This document shows positions 1 through 9,300 of a stretch of 64,000 nucleotides of DNA, in pieces. Below the pieces are notes generated by a model. That model worked only from the letters and a program-made list of their open reading frames with translations, made no database searches and was not told the DNA's origin. Each line of letters starts with the position of its first letter. Position 1 is the stretch's first letter. A program made the translations under genes and the position numbers. The stretch is from Gracilaria gracilis (taxonomy: Eukaryota > Rhodophyta > Florideophyceae > Gracilariales > Gracilariaceae): assembly GCA_030374805.1 (NCBI GenBank), contig JARGSG010000198.1, positions 62,001 to 126,000 on the forward strand. The letters run 5' to 3'.

Positions 1-126
1 AACATGGAGGTAGTTATCGAGCCAGCCAGCGGAGGCTTGAAGAGCTTGGCATACGATGTGTACATTGTTCCGAAAGGTTCTGTATCACCGAACGTCGAGC
101 CAAAGGCAGATGAAAGTGATTGTTGA
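1..126 (+). CDS. 3' end of a membrane-protein gene, paralogue of 824-2185 (partial)
   Basis: The window opens inside this gene; only the last 41 codons and a TGA stop are present. The C-terminal tail begins NMEVVIEPA and ends ESDC. It aligns without gaps to the tail of the 824-2185 protein (NMEVVIEPA ... LNLIC), sharing MEVVIEPA, the VVPK/IVPK block and a KAD near the end. The first 34 bases are nearly identical at nucleotide level. I infer a head-to-tail tandem duplication. The function is unknown; the matching tail of the neighbour follows a transmembrane helix, so this is probably a cytoplasmic or lumenal tail. Confidence 0.75.
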   Translation, partial: NMEVVIEPASGGLKSLAYDVYIVPKGSVSPNVEPKADESDC

Positions 127-823
127 GTTCGAGCATTGTAAACGCACATGCGCGTCGGCCAGTGGCGCACGTGTGTATCCTGTACAGCACTGCAAGTGTT
201 AGACGTGTGCGAAAAATTAGAACTGAACTGTCTGTGTTCCTAAAGCTCTCAGCGTGTGTGGCAACGGTAGTCGCGCAGCCGCACATCGGCCGTTTGCATA
301 AAGTTTACTCGCTGCGCTCCATGGAGCTGTCCATCTGCCATCTCGCCAACCGCTGCATGCGCATGGGCGTTGAGCCACACGCTCAACGCCCATGTGCGTG
401 CAGCTATCGGGGGAGCCATGCTGCCGCGAATTTGCAACATGCGCCCCAATTCACGCACGTTTCATAATGAAGCAGCTTTGCGATAGCTCTGTTCTTGTAC
501 ACCTACCTTCGTGCTGCAAGCAGGTACTACCTTCAACGCAAGTGTCACAACGATGCAAACCGAGATCAAAATCACATCATACAGTTTGTAAGCTTGTACA
601 CTATATGTAAACGATCAAATATCTAATCCCTAACAGAGCTCACTCCCAAAGCGCTCTAGCCAAATAAAAGAACGCAGCCTATGATCCATGTCGAGAGGCT
701 CTCCGTTCCAAACTTGTGCTTCCTCGGTCTCACAAGATCCGCATCATTCCGTTCAGCTCACAAACTCTCCCGGTTTCATATCGTCAGCGCACTTATTGAC
801 TTTGTCTTTGCTTTGCCTTGGAA
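127..823. other. Intergenic region between tandem paralogues
   Basis: I see no convincing gene in these 697 bases. The short open frames lack domain-like composition. The region holds a strong hairpin at 356-400 and an AATAAA-like motif near 662-668. The promoter of the 824-2185 gene should lie in its right half, but I see no clear TATA box. Confidence 0.5.
356..400. repeat. Long near-perfect inverted repeat (hairpin)
   Basis: Arms of about 20 bases pair around a 5-base loop (CACAC, 376-380). The inner 14 base pairs (362-375 with 381-394) are perfect; the outer six include two G-T wobbles. It stands alone about 230 bp after the first paralogue's stop. Confidence 0.7.
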
Positions 824-2185
824 ATGCGAGTGCCACTCACGCCTGGAACCACCGCCTCTGCTATTAACGTCATTACTGATGTGCTGGCAATTGTTGCTCT
901 TCTGGCTCTGGTAAGGACATTGAATTCAATCGGTAGATGGAAGCTTTACCACAGCGGAAAGGTTGACATGAACATGCATTTCCATGAACTGGGTTTCCTT
1001 TCTGCTTTGTGGTATGCCTTTCGCATGCGCAAAGTCTCTCCAACTGTTTCCGTATTGTTGTCCTTTCAAGCAGCTGTCGTTATAATCAATATGGTGCTAT
1101 TGATTTCCGCTCCACGAGGCGTATCGGAGGCAAGGAATTATCTTGTAAATCGGAACTACACGGAGCAGGGAGATTCACTTTGTCGCACGAAGGGCCAGAG
1201 TTCTGCTGAAGAGAGACTAGGAGAAGCATCGGAAAGAGTTGAACGTCACTTTCAGTCAGGTGGAGGCGTTATGAGTGTAGGAAGAACAGGTAGGAATGCT
1301 GATGCACTCATAATGGAGGACAAACAGTTCAGTCTTGGCCCTACCTTGGTAGTTGATGAACTCACAGTTGCAATTCCCATGACCATTTCAGGCGCTCCCG
1401 GCGTCTTTCCAGAAGTTCAATTCAACTCTTCTGTTCTGCTTGACTGGCCTGACTTGCAGTGGAAACGAAGTTATTCAATAGCAAGAAGGATAGTTGCCGA
1501 AGACAACAATATCGTAGAAGGGCCATTGTATTTCATGTTCTTGGAGTCCGATAGTGAAAATGATCCATATGAAATGTACTCGTTCGCCAAATGTGATATG
1601 CCTCGACTGGAATTGAAGAAGGATGAACTAGAAGAGTTCAGCAGTGAGTGTACAGCCGCAATTCTACAAAGAAATACCGAACTAGATGAAGGGTGGCAGA
1701 CAGTGCCAAGAAGTACTTTCCCTCTGATGGAAATGGAGAAGGCGTTCCAGGAATTGAATATGTCAGAATTGGGGAAAAGGTCGCTAATGGTCTTTGATGT
1801 AGCAGATGCATTGGATCGAGATTCATGTGGAAATTCATATGTGGCATACCTTCCATTGTCCGAGATTTCTAGAACCTCAGTGATCATTATCTTCGCTCTG
1901 GGTGGCATAACGTTGGTGAGCGTGGTAGCAGCGGCGTTGTCGCTTTTGATCACAAGGGGAACATTCAATTGGAATGGTTCATACCAACGAGTGATTTGTT
2001 TGGCAGTTCGCTCAGGTTCGAGTGAATCAGAAAGCCCTCTGAAAACAGATTATAATACCAACATGGAGGTAGTTATCGAGCCAGCAATTGGAAACCTAGA
2101 GAACACGAGATATCATGCTCACGTCGTTCCGAAAGATACATCATCAATCTCAGTATCAAAGGCAGATTTGAATTTGATTTGTTGA
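824..2185 (+). CDS. Multi-pass membrane protein of unknown function, tandem paralogue
   Basis: This encodes a 453-residue protein. I start at the ATG at 824; a slightly longer frame begins only with TTG. I see three hydrophobic helices (numbering from the TTG two residues upstream): about 14-33, 77-97 and 354-379. A large polar region of about 250 residues lies between helices 2 and 3. A 76-residue tail follows helix 3, rich in Ser and acidic residues. The loop has several N-x-S/T sites and a few Cys, so it may be extracytoplasmic. The tail is the part shared with the truncated paralogue at 1-126. No family is recognised. The gene is intronless and open throughout. It could be a lineage-specific membrane-protein family; no catalytic motif is visible. 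Confidence 0.75.
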   Translation: MRVPLTPGTTASAINVITDVLAIVALLALVRTLNSIGRWKLYHSGKVDMNMHFHELGFLSALWYAFRMRKVSPTVSVLLSFQAAVVIINMVLLISAPRGVSEARNYLVNRNYTEQGDSLCRTKGQSSAEERLGEASERVERHFQSGGGVMSVGRTGRNADALIMEDKQFSLGPTLVVDELTVAIPMTISGAPGVFPEVQFNSSVLLDWPDLQWKRSYSIARRIVAEDNNIVEGPLYFMFLESDSENDPYEMYSFAKCDMPRLELKKDELEEFSSECTAAILQRNTELDEGWQTVPRSTFPLMEMEKAFQELNMSELGKRSLMVFDVADALDRDSCGNSYVAYLPLSEISRTSVIIIFALGGITLVSVVAAALSLLITRGTFNWNGSYQRVICLAVRSGSSESESPLKTDYNTNMEVVIEPAIGNLENTRYHAHVVPKDTSSISVSKADLNLIC

Positions 2186-2356
2186 CCGAGGGAAAGGTTC
2201 AGACAGCTCCTGTGATATGATATGATTTGCGGTAGAGTGAATGTTCAAGAACACTAGGTGCTTTCTATTAAAGCTGGAAGGGCTTGTATTGTGAGATGAA
2301 GCTGTGTTTTCTCTTGTTGGCGGTGCCAAAGCCAGAGATGAAGGACAACTCTGATA

Positions 2357-2516
2357 GCATGACACGTCGCCAACATGGCATCGCCTCAGGATGACACGAC
2401 GCCAGGATGCCACGACGCCAGGATGCCACGACGCCAGGATGACACGAAGCCAGGATGACCCGACGCCAAGATGACACAACACCACGCATGACATGACGTT
2501 GCGCATGACACCCCTG
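2357..2516. repeat. 16-bp tandem minisatellite
   Basis: About ten units of 16 bp follow the consensus GGATGACACGACGCCA. The best copies are at 2389-2484 (six units, up to three differences each). Decayed units lie on both sides. Because 16 is not a multiple of three, the open frames on the minus strand here come from the repeat and are not taken as genes. Confidence 0.85.
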
Positions 2517-3029
2517 GGACGAGTCCCCGACGGCGGTGGACACATCCCACAGTGCCCCACATCATTTTGCTGATCTGGAGGGAAATGTCCAATTCTACAG
2601 CGGGATGGCTGTGGTTCCTCCCACAGCACGCCGGGTGAATCATCCATCTCATTTGCATCCTCGTCGCCAGTTTCAATCTCCGACTGCCCGAACCTTATTC
2701 CACATAACCTCAGCAGAGTTAACACATCTCCGGCTCTCCGCCTTCCATTAACCAAGGATCTGGGCACAATCGTACACCCCCTTCTCAACGAATGCCATAC
2801 ACTGCACTGCCCCTTTGTGTCCCGTCCGCGACTCCTCAACTCGAGCAGATCGGCTGGCGTCTGCAACTATTGCTACAAACAGAAGCAAGTACTGCAAGTC
2901 AAAGCCTTAGACAGTGGTGGGTGGCATCGCGATAGGTCCCGCTAGCTAGTAACTTGTCCTCGGCCACCAATACTTCTTTATTTGCACCCCAAGGTCATGG
3001 CAGGAAGGAAGTTGATACTGTAGGAGGGA
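2517..3029. other. Unassigned sequence before the gypsy-1 LTR
   Basis: I see no supported gene. A purine-rich run (TAGGAGGGA, 3021-3029) ends just before a TGTGGATATG, which resembles a polypurine tract followed by an LTR start. If so, part of this stretch could be the 3' end of another gypsy-1-like copy. The evidence is weak. Confidence 0.3.
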
Positions 3030-3263
3030 TGTGGATATGCAACGAGTAGCTTTCACCCCAAAGCGACTCAATCTGTAACGGAGTAGTACTAGTACAAGCT
3101 TCTCGATAATACTGTCTCCGTTTAGTCACATCTAGAACTGCGCGTGATACTACAAGCTACGTCGCGTCGAACCTGTAGTCACAGTCTTCCGCGAGTGAGC
3201 GTATTCTGCGCAGTATAAAGACAGCGGTGCGTTCTGCCTGGTCCTCCTCTAAAAAGGCCAGGC
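3030..3263 (+). repeat. Probable 5' LTR fragment of gypsy-1
   Basis: This is inferred from position. The sequence left of the copia-1 insertion (ending at 3263) must continue into 9189 onward once copia-1 and one TSD copy are removed. The gypsy-1 gag start follows at 9301. A TATA box (TATAAAG, 3214-3220) lies in it, as expected for an LTR U3 region. The start at TGTGGATATG (3030) is a candidate only. No second LTR copy exists in the window to fix the boundaries. Confidence 0.4.
3214..3220 (+). promoter_or_regulatory. TATA box in the probable gypsy-1 LTR
   Basis: TATAAAG lies about 50 bp left of the copia-1 insertion point and reads toward gypsy-1 gag. It probably marks the LTR promoter, now separated from gag by about 6 kb. 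Confidence 0.45.
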
Positions 3264-3400
3264 TGTAACAAGTGCGCACCTCCCCTCTCCAGGTGTGGTG
3301 GCTTCCGGCCGTCGCCCGCTGTCCTTTAATCCGGCTACCAGTTGGAACGTGTGGACACTGTGGCCCGTTCCAATTGGTGGCCATGACTACCTAGTTTACA
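3264..3400 (-). repeat. copia-1 3' LTR (137 bp)
   Basis: This is the left copy of the LTR pair. On the minus strand it is preceded by a purine-rich GCGAGGGACGG (3401-3411), a plausible polypurine tract. Confidence 0.85.
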
Positions 3401-3652
3401 CCGTCCCTCGCAAACATGTTCGAAGAACAATACTTTGCGTATAGACATTCCCTATTACAATTGAAAAGCAATGGCTACCATTAAAAACCTCAGCCGCAGC
3501 AAAACCCGTTGGGAAAATTCTGCGCTTCTAAGGAAAAGGTATAGCATCGCAAAAGATATCCCCTAGATTAGTAACTGTAGTATATAAACGCAAAAACACA
3601 AACAAGACAAGAAACAAAAGTGCAGTAGGGTCAGTACAGAATGAAAAACGCC

Positions 3653-6600
3653 TTAAACCATAAGACCGCAAAGGAGTCTTAATTTTTTTGTCAAGTCAAA
3701 GCGCACGGCCTTTGTGAGAATGTCTGCAGGTTGGACGTCTGTCCTTATTTCTTCAACATTTACAATCCTAAACTTCACCAGCTCTTTCACATGATGAAAT
3801 TTCAGAGCAATGTGCTTATTCCTTTCAGAAGTTTTAGGATTACCTGCAATTGACAGCGCTGTAGAACTGTCAGTGAATATAGGAATAAGGTACATTCTAG
3901 GCTCTTGTTCTTCGAAAACCTCATCGTTGCGTAGTTCCCAGAAGAGTCTTCTCATCCATGTCAAGACCTTCCCTCCATACGATAGTGCATTATATTCGGC
4001 TTCTCCGGATGACAGAGCAATGAGCGTTTGCTTTTTCGTCATCCACATAATCGGTGCTTCGTTCACCTTGACCAATAAGCCTGTTGTAGACTTTCTAGTC
4101 TCACGACATTCAGCCCAGTCTGCATCACAGTATGCTTCCATTGGTGCTGATGTGTTTGTTGGAATGAACAAGCACAGTTCTTTTGTACCCTTCAAGTACC
4201 GCAGTAATCTCTTTGCAAGTCCGATATGCCTCATGCAGGGATCGTGAACTTGCCTTGCCAGCATCGAAGCTGCGAACATTATGTCGGGTCTGGATGATAC
4301 GGCCAAGTACACCATATGCCCTACCATCTTACGGTAGCGGGCGTGAAGCGCGGGCGAGAGTTGCAACTCATCATCGCCGCGTCCAGTTAAGTCGCAGGGA
4401 GAAGGCAGTGGGGTTCGTGCCGAGTTGGAGTTTAACATTCCCTACTCCTTCAGGATTTTATCCACATACCTAGTTTGACGGACCTTTATGCCATTCCTGT
4501 CTCGTTCGATGTCCAGTCCTACAAAGGACTTCGCTTCACCCAGAAACTTTACTTGAAAAGTTTCCGCATCTCTTCCTTGAAATCATTCAGGAGAGAACGA
4601 GAGTTTGATAACATGAGAATGTCATCAACGACCACCACTAAGTTCAGCGAGCCGCCTGTGGATTTGTAAATGTAGAGACGGCTGTCTGTGCTTGATTGTT
4701 TGAACCTGTGGCGCAGTAATTCGTCGTGGAGCAGAGATCCCCAGATCTGTCCGGCTTGTCGTGCTCCGTAGATTGACTTTTTGAGCAACCAGACTTTTCC
4801 GGGGACGTACGAAGATCCAGAAGAGTTTTGCGGTTGCTCCATTAGCAAAGGCTCGTTCAGATCTCCGTACAAGTATGCGTTGCTGATATCCATTGTCTCC
4901 AGTATAAGTCCTTGAGCGGCTGCCTTTGCGATGGTGAGACGAATAGTCTCAAGGCGTGCTACTGGTGCGTAGATATTGTCTGGGTCAAAGTCCAAGTAAG
5001 GGCGCTGCTTGTCGCCCCGGATTACGCAACGCGCTTTAGCGAGGGTCTTAGGAGGATCAGCGCTTACGTGCTTAACCAGAAAAGTCCATAGGAAAGGAAG
5101 TGGTTTCATTCCATTCCTCTTGGCGACCAATTCCCATGTTCCCCTGTTCACGAGCGCGTTGAACTCCCGGTCAATTGCTTGAGCCCATTCGGGGATGTTC
5201 CGAGCTTCTTCGAAACTTATGTGGGCTTTTCCGGGGTCTCCGAGATCTTGAGAGCAGGAGCGAGCGACCATGCAGTGGGCCAGGGATGCGTCCATATGTT
5301 CTTCGTTCTCTTCTCTCATATCTCGTTCGGCTTCTATGCGTCGTAGAGAGGAGAAGTCGATGAGTTCGTTTAGTGAAGGTAGAGACTCTTTTGTCACCTT
5401 AAAGTCCCTGTCTCGACACTTAATCACTTTCCGTAAAGATGGAACGTATATCCTTAGTAAAGTGCGGGGGCTCTGCATGCCGACAAAGTGACCTGGGAGT
5501 GCGCGAGGAAGTAACTTATTGTTCGCTACAGTTTCCGACCTGTAGATGAATGCGTGTCCAGGTTGGCCGAACTTGAGGATGTTCGTAAAGTCGGGCTTAC
5601 GCCCAAACCAAAGGGTGTACGGTATCTTCATGTCTATACGGGAGTTCGGCAGCCTGTTCCTCAGGAAGTTTGCGTGTGAGATGGCTTCTTCCCAAAGTTG
5701 TAGCGGAAGCTGGGAAGCTTGTAGAAAGGTTCGTGCCATCTTCCACAAGTCCTGAATGATCTTCTCTGCAACACCATTAGACTGATGGGCATACGGTGGG
5801 GCGTATTCGAGAATCATTCCGCTTTCCATTGCGTAGGTGACGAAGTCGTCCGATCTGTTCTCACCCGCCCCGTAAAGGCGAACGCGGTACATTCGGTGGG
5901 GGGGTATTTCGTTTTCCGCGCGAGCCTTGTACCATCGGACAGACTGAAAGAACTGGGACTTCTTGTCCATGAAGTAGACCGAACAGACCCTTGTGTTGTC
6001 GTCGATGAGTACCTGAATGTAGGTAGATCCTTGTAGTGAGGGAGGATTGATGGGGCCCGTAAGATCGGTGTGGGTGAGTTCTAATGGATGAGGAGCCACT
6101 GACGTCGTATGGTGGAGTGGGGCACGTTTGCTCCCTGCGTGGATGCAGGGCGTGCAGTGAACGTTATTCACTTCCGTGGAGGAGAGTCTTGGAACCCCTT
6201 CGCATTGATTCACGCATGCGAGAAGTCTTTCTCGTCCCGGATGTCCCAGTTTATCATGCCAATCTTTGGCTGTGTTACCGGGAGCCAGGATGGATCCATG
6301 TGCTCGAGGAGGTGGTGTTGGACTTGGTAGAGGGTAGAGTCCGTCCTTCAAAGTAGATGTGTGGATGATTTGCCCCGTAGTTGGATCCTTGATGAGGAAC
6401 TTCGTTTCTTCGCCGCTCGAGAATTCAACACGGGCATTTTGTGAAAGGACAAAGAGAGAAACGAGGTTAGAATCGAAAGAAGGCGTGTATTTTGCCGGTA
6501 GAATAACACCTTCTCCAATTGGTAGTCTGATAGTGCCATGCCCAATTATTTCTAAGGATCGGTCGCACGTTCGAACGGTTTGGCGTCGTGTTGAATGGTA

Positions 6601-7700
6601 TTCCCAGAAAGAGTTTCTCTCCTTGACGAAAACATGTGTGGCGCCGGAGTCCAACCATGTGGGAACTTCATCGCTTTGGGAAACGCTTGAGTGCGCTATG
6701 GCAATGAAGCCGCGTGGTGATCCATCCTCGTGATCGGCATTATTGCGCTGGTTTCGTCTATGATTGTTGCGATTACTGTGGGCTGGCTCGTGTGTGCTGT
6801 CCCACTCTTTGTGTCGTTTGCTGCTGTTTCGACCACGAGATTGTTCTTTGGAACGACCACTTTTGCGGTTAGTGGGATTGTTTCTATCTCTCGTTCGTTT
6901 GCGAGACCAGCATTCGGAACGTATATGGCCAATTCGTCCGCAGTTCCAACATTCAAGGCCTTTTGAGGCCTTTCGTGGGGGCTGTCTCTGGCGACCCGAG
7001 CTTGACTTCTGTGCCGCAGGATACGGGTGCTTGCTGTTATTCGTTGAATCCATTGGCTTTGATTTCAGGCTAGAGACGCGGTGGTTTCGTCGGTCCATCT
7101 CGGAACGGACGAGCGAAACAACTTGATCGTACTCCATGTTGTTCGCGTCAGCCAGGAGAGTAATAGCCATCAATGAGTCGGGCAGCGTCCGCAGTAGTGT
7201 AGCTGTACGTTCGCGGTCGGTTAGTGGATCGCCGAGACGAGCGAGCTCTAAGAAAGTGGTTTCAAGTTCCAATAAATGTTGTTGTATTTCGTCACCGTCC
7301 TTGAATGCTAACGTGGTCAGCTTCTGCCTTAGATTCATCTTGGATTGTATGTTGTTCTTTTTGTAAGTAGACTCCAACTTAGACCAGACTTCCAAGGCCG
7401 AGCAATGTTCTCGTTCCAGTAACTCGGATACGGCAACGATGGGTTGCGTACCGAGGTTCTGCATGATGGCAGATCATGCCTTTCGGTCGGTGTCGTCCCA
7501 CCGTCTTCGAGCTTTGGGCAGTGCCTTCGTCTGGTCGCGGCTCGGTGAGGACGAAGAGCGATTGCAGGGAATGCATGAAGTCCCGGACGTAGATTCGCCA
7601 AGTGTAGTAATCAGCATTTCCTTTGAGCCGTGGAATGCGCTTCTACTCGTGCTCTCTGTCGGCTTCCATCGCGGAGTGATCTCAAACGCGGGAGCGGACA
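3653..7700 (-). pseudogene. copia-1 gag-pol polyprotein, frameshifted
   Basis: A long open stretch (7464 to 4549) carries the domains in copia order. There is a gag region, a CCHC zinc knuckle (CWNCGRIGHIRSEC, about residue 172 of this stretch) and an aspartic protease (WLDSGATH). A GAG-pre-integrase HHCC motif (WHDKLGHPG ... CTPCIH), an integrase core and a copia-type reverse transcriptase (VVVVDDILML) follow. A separate frame (4438-3653) carries the RNase H end (YCDADWAE, LSSGEAEYNA). Breaks: a frameshift near 4560, an in-frame TAG near 4440, and further frameshifts near 7450-7600 that cut the N-terminus of gag. The element is therefore probably not autonomous. The coding order gag-PR-IN-RT-RH is diagnostic of Ty1/copia. 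Confidence 0.85.
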
Positions 7701-8383
7701 GGCAAATGTAGTGTATGTTCTTCCCCAGTCCCCCTACTGGCAGAGGGATACTTCTTACTCAGAGTCACTGGCAGGGGGTGCTAGCCCCGTACTCCTAAAG
7801 GTCAGACCTCTGACTCCGGGTAAACTCTCTCCCGGTGAGGCACGCTTTACTTCGGCCTGTCAAGTTCTGCGTGCGTCAGAACGAGATGCGTGTTGCAACT
7901 ACGAGACGTCCAGAGGAGGTTACTAACATGGAGATATGTTTTCACCAGTACACCCTCTCTAGTCTCTTGCGTTGTACGAGCGCGGCGATCTACTCCGTTA
8001 TGCTTCAGGTTCGCGGGCAGCCCGGGCCGAACGACGAGGCACCCCGTCCTCGTGGGCACACAGAGCACCCCCCAGCAGAGCCGGTTATACGGAGTGATAT
8101 CAAATCCCACAACTTGGTACAAGCCCCCAGTCGATTCTCTACCGGTACTCGGCTTGCGAGCTGCCAACTCGACTAAAGTGCCAACTTCCTCAACGAGGGA
8201 GGCAACAGAGGCTCTTAATCAACAGGCGCAACTTCCCGCCCGTCGAAAGCACGACAACACGCAGCTTCCCGTGTGCCAGCGAGACTTCAAAGCTCAACCT
8301 GTAGTTCTGAACCAGGGAGGTAATCCGGTGCCTTGCGCGCCAACACACCACGCCTCGTAGACAATGTGGGCTCTAGACGTTGC
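7701..8383. other. copia-1 untranslated leader, part 1
   Basis: This non-repetitive stretch lies between the gag start and the GC-rich minisatellite. Short frames occur on both strands, but none shows domain-like composition. Confidence 0.4.
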
Positions 8384-8985
8384 GCCAGGGCGGCCGAAAG
8401 AGGCGTGGCGGCGCAGGCCAAGGGAGACAAGGCGGCGCTACCAGAGGTAGGCGAGGCGACGCGGCCTGTGGGGGCGAGGCGGCGTGGCTGGTGGGGATAG
8501 GAGAAGCGGCGCGGCCGGTGGGTGCAGTCGAGGCGGCGTGGCTTAAGGGTGACGAGGCGGCGCGGCCGAGGGAGAGAGGCGGCGCGGCCGAGGAAGGGAG
8601 GCGGCGGGGCCGAGGAAGAGAGGCGGCGCGGCCAAAGGCGCAAGGCGGCGCGGCCGAGAAAGGGAGGCGGCGCGGCCGAGAAAGAGAGGCAGCGCGGCCA
8701 AGAGCGCAAGGCGGCGTGGCCGAGGGGGAGAGGCGGCGCGGCCAAGGGCGCAAGGCGGCGCGGCCAAGGGCGCAAAGCGGCGCGGCCAAGGGCGCAAGGC
8801 GGCGCGGCCGAGGGCGCAAGGCGGCGCGGCCAAGGGCGCAAGGCGGCGCGGCCGGGGGCGCAAGGCAGCGCGGCCGAGGAGGAGAGGCGGCGCGGCCAAG
8901 GGCGAGAGGCGGAGCGGCCGGAGGGAGAGAGGCGGCGCTGCCGAGGGCGCAAGGCGGCGCCGTCGAGGGAGAGGGGAAGCGGTGG
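8384..8985. repeat. GC-rich minisatellite in the copia-1 leader
   Basis: About 600 bp of repeats share the core GGCGGCGCGGCC. The period is 22 bp in the best part (about 8740-8870) and irregular elsewhere. Both strands stay open, giving Arg/Ala/Pro-rich frames (minus strand, PRRLAP and GRAALRPW motifs) and Arg/Gly/Ala-rich frames (plus strand). I read these as by-products of the absence of A/T-rich stop codons, although a leader peptide cannot be excluded. Confidence 0.85.
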
Positions 8986-9027
8986 TCTTCCGGCTATCAG
9001 CATCGCGAACGGTCGGTCGGAGGGAAC

Positions 9028-9046
9028 GTTGTCGCGAATGCTACCA
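9028..9046 (-). other. copia-1 primer binding site
   Basis: Directly after the 5' LTR on the minus strand the sequence reads TGGTAGCATTCGCGACAAC. TGG at this spot matches the CCA end of a primer tRNA. The first nine bases are shared with the gypsy-1 candidate site at 9251. Confidence 0.6.
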
Positions 9047-9183
9047 TGTAACAAGTGCGAACCTCCCCTCTCCAGGTGTGGTGGCTTCCGGCCGTCGGCC
9101 GCTGTCCTTTAATCCGGCCACCAGTTGGAACGTGTGGACACTGTGGCCCGTTCCAATTGGTGGCCATGACTACCTAGTTTACA
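9047..9183 (-). repeat. copia-1 5' LTR (137 bp)
   Basis: This is the right copy of the LTR pair. It differs from the left copy at three positions, which suggests a fairly recent insertion relative to the decay seen in gag-pol. Confidence 0.85.
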
Positions 9184-9250
9184 CAGGCAGTGGCACGACC
9201 CTCTCCAATATTCTCCTCACATCCGACATCTCGTCTCTCTGTATTTTAAT

Positions 9251-9264
9251 TGGTAGCATCATCC
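9251..9264 (+). other. Candidate gypsy-1 primer binding site
   Basis: TGGTAGCATCATCC lies 50 bp before the gag ATG. It shares TGGTAGCAT with the well-placed copia-1 primer site, so both may use a tRNA with the same 3' end. The LTR edge beside it cannot be confirmed. Confidence 0.4.
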
Positions 9265-9300
9265 TACGTTCCTCACCGCTGGAACACCGCTCTCTAAACC

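Larger units (their letters stand above)
3264..9183 (-). mobile_element. copia-1: Ty1/copia element with complete ends, inserted in gypsy-1
   Basis: The element is 5,920 bp on the minus strand. Direct repeats of 137 bp (3264-3400 and 9047-9183) start TGTAAC and end TTTACA and differ at only three sites. They are flanked by a 5-bp target duplication, CAGGC (3259-3263 and 9184-9188). The 5' LTR is the right copy. Next to it on the minus strand lies a primer site starting TGGTAGCAT. Inside are a GC-rich leader minisatellite and a decayed gag-pol. The LTRs are unusually short. Confidence 0.88.

Noticed and set aside
818..823. Start of the membrane-protein gene at 818
   Set aside because: This codon is TTG; the ATG is two codons later.
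2156..2866. 236-codon minus-strand ORF over the 16-bp minisatellite
   Set aside because: It is repeat-driven and begins inside the end of the real plus-strand gene; there is no domain-like composition.
8287..9054. Long Arg/Pro/Ala-rich minus-strand ORF (255 codons) and plus-strand counterparts
   Set aside because: They are produced by the GC-rich minisatellite; several frames on both strands are open at once and the period is not a multiple of three.
3264..9183. The 137-bp repeats as gypsy-1 LTRs or solo LTRs
   Set aside because: The matching CAGGC duplications outside both copies and the primer site on the minus strand show that they are the two LTRs of copia-1.
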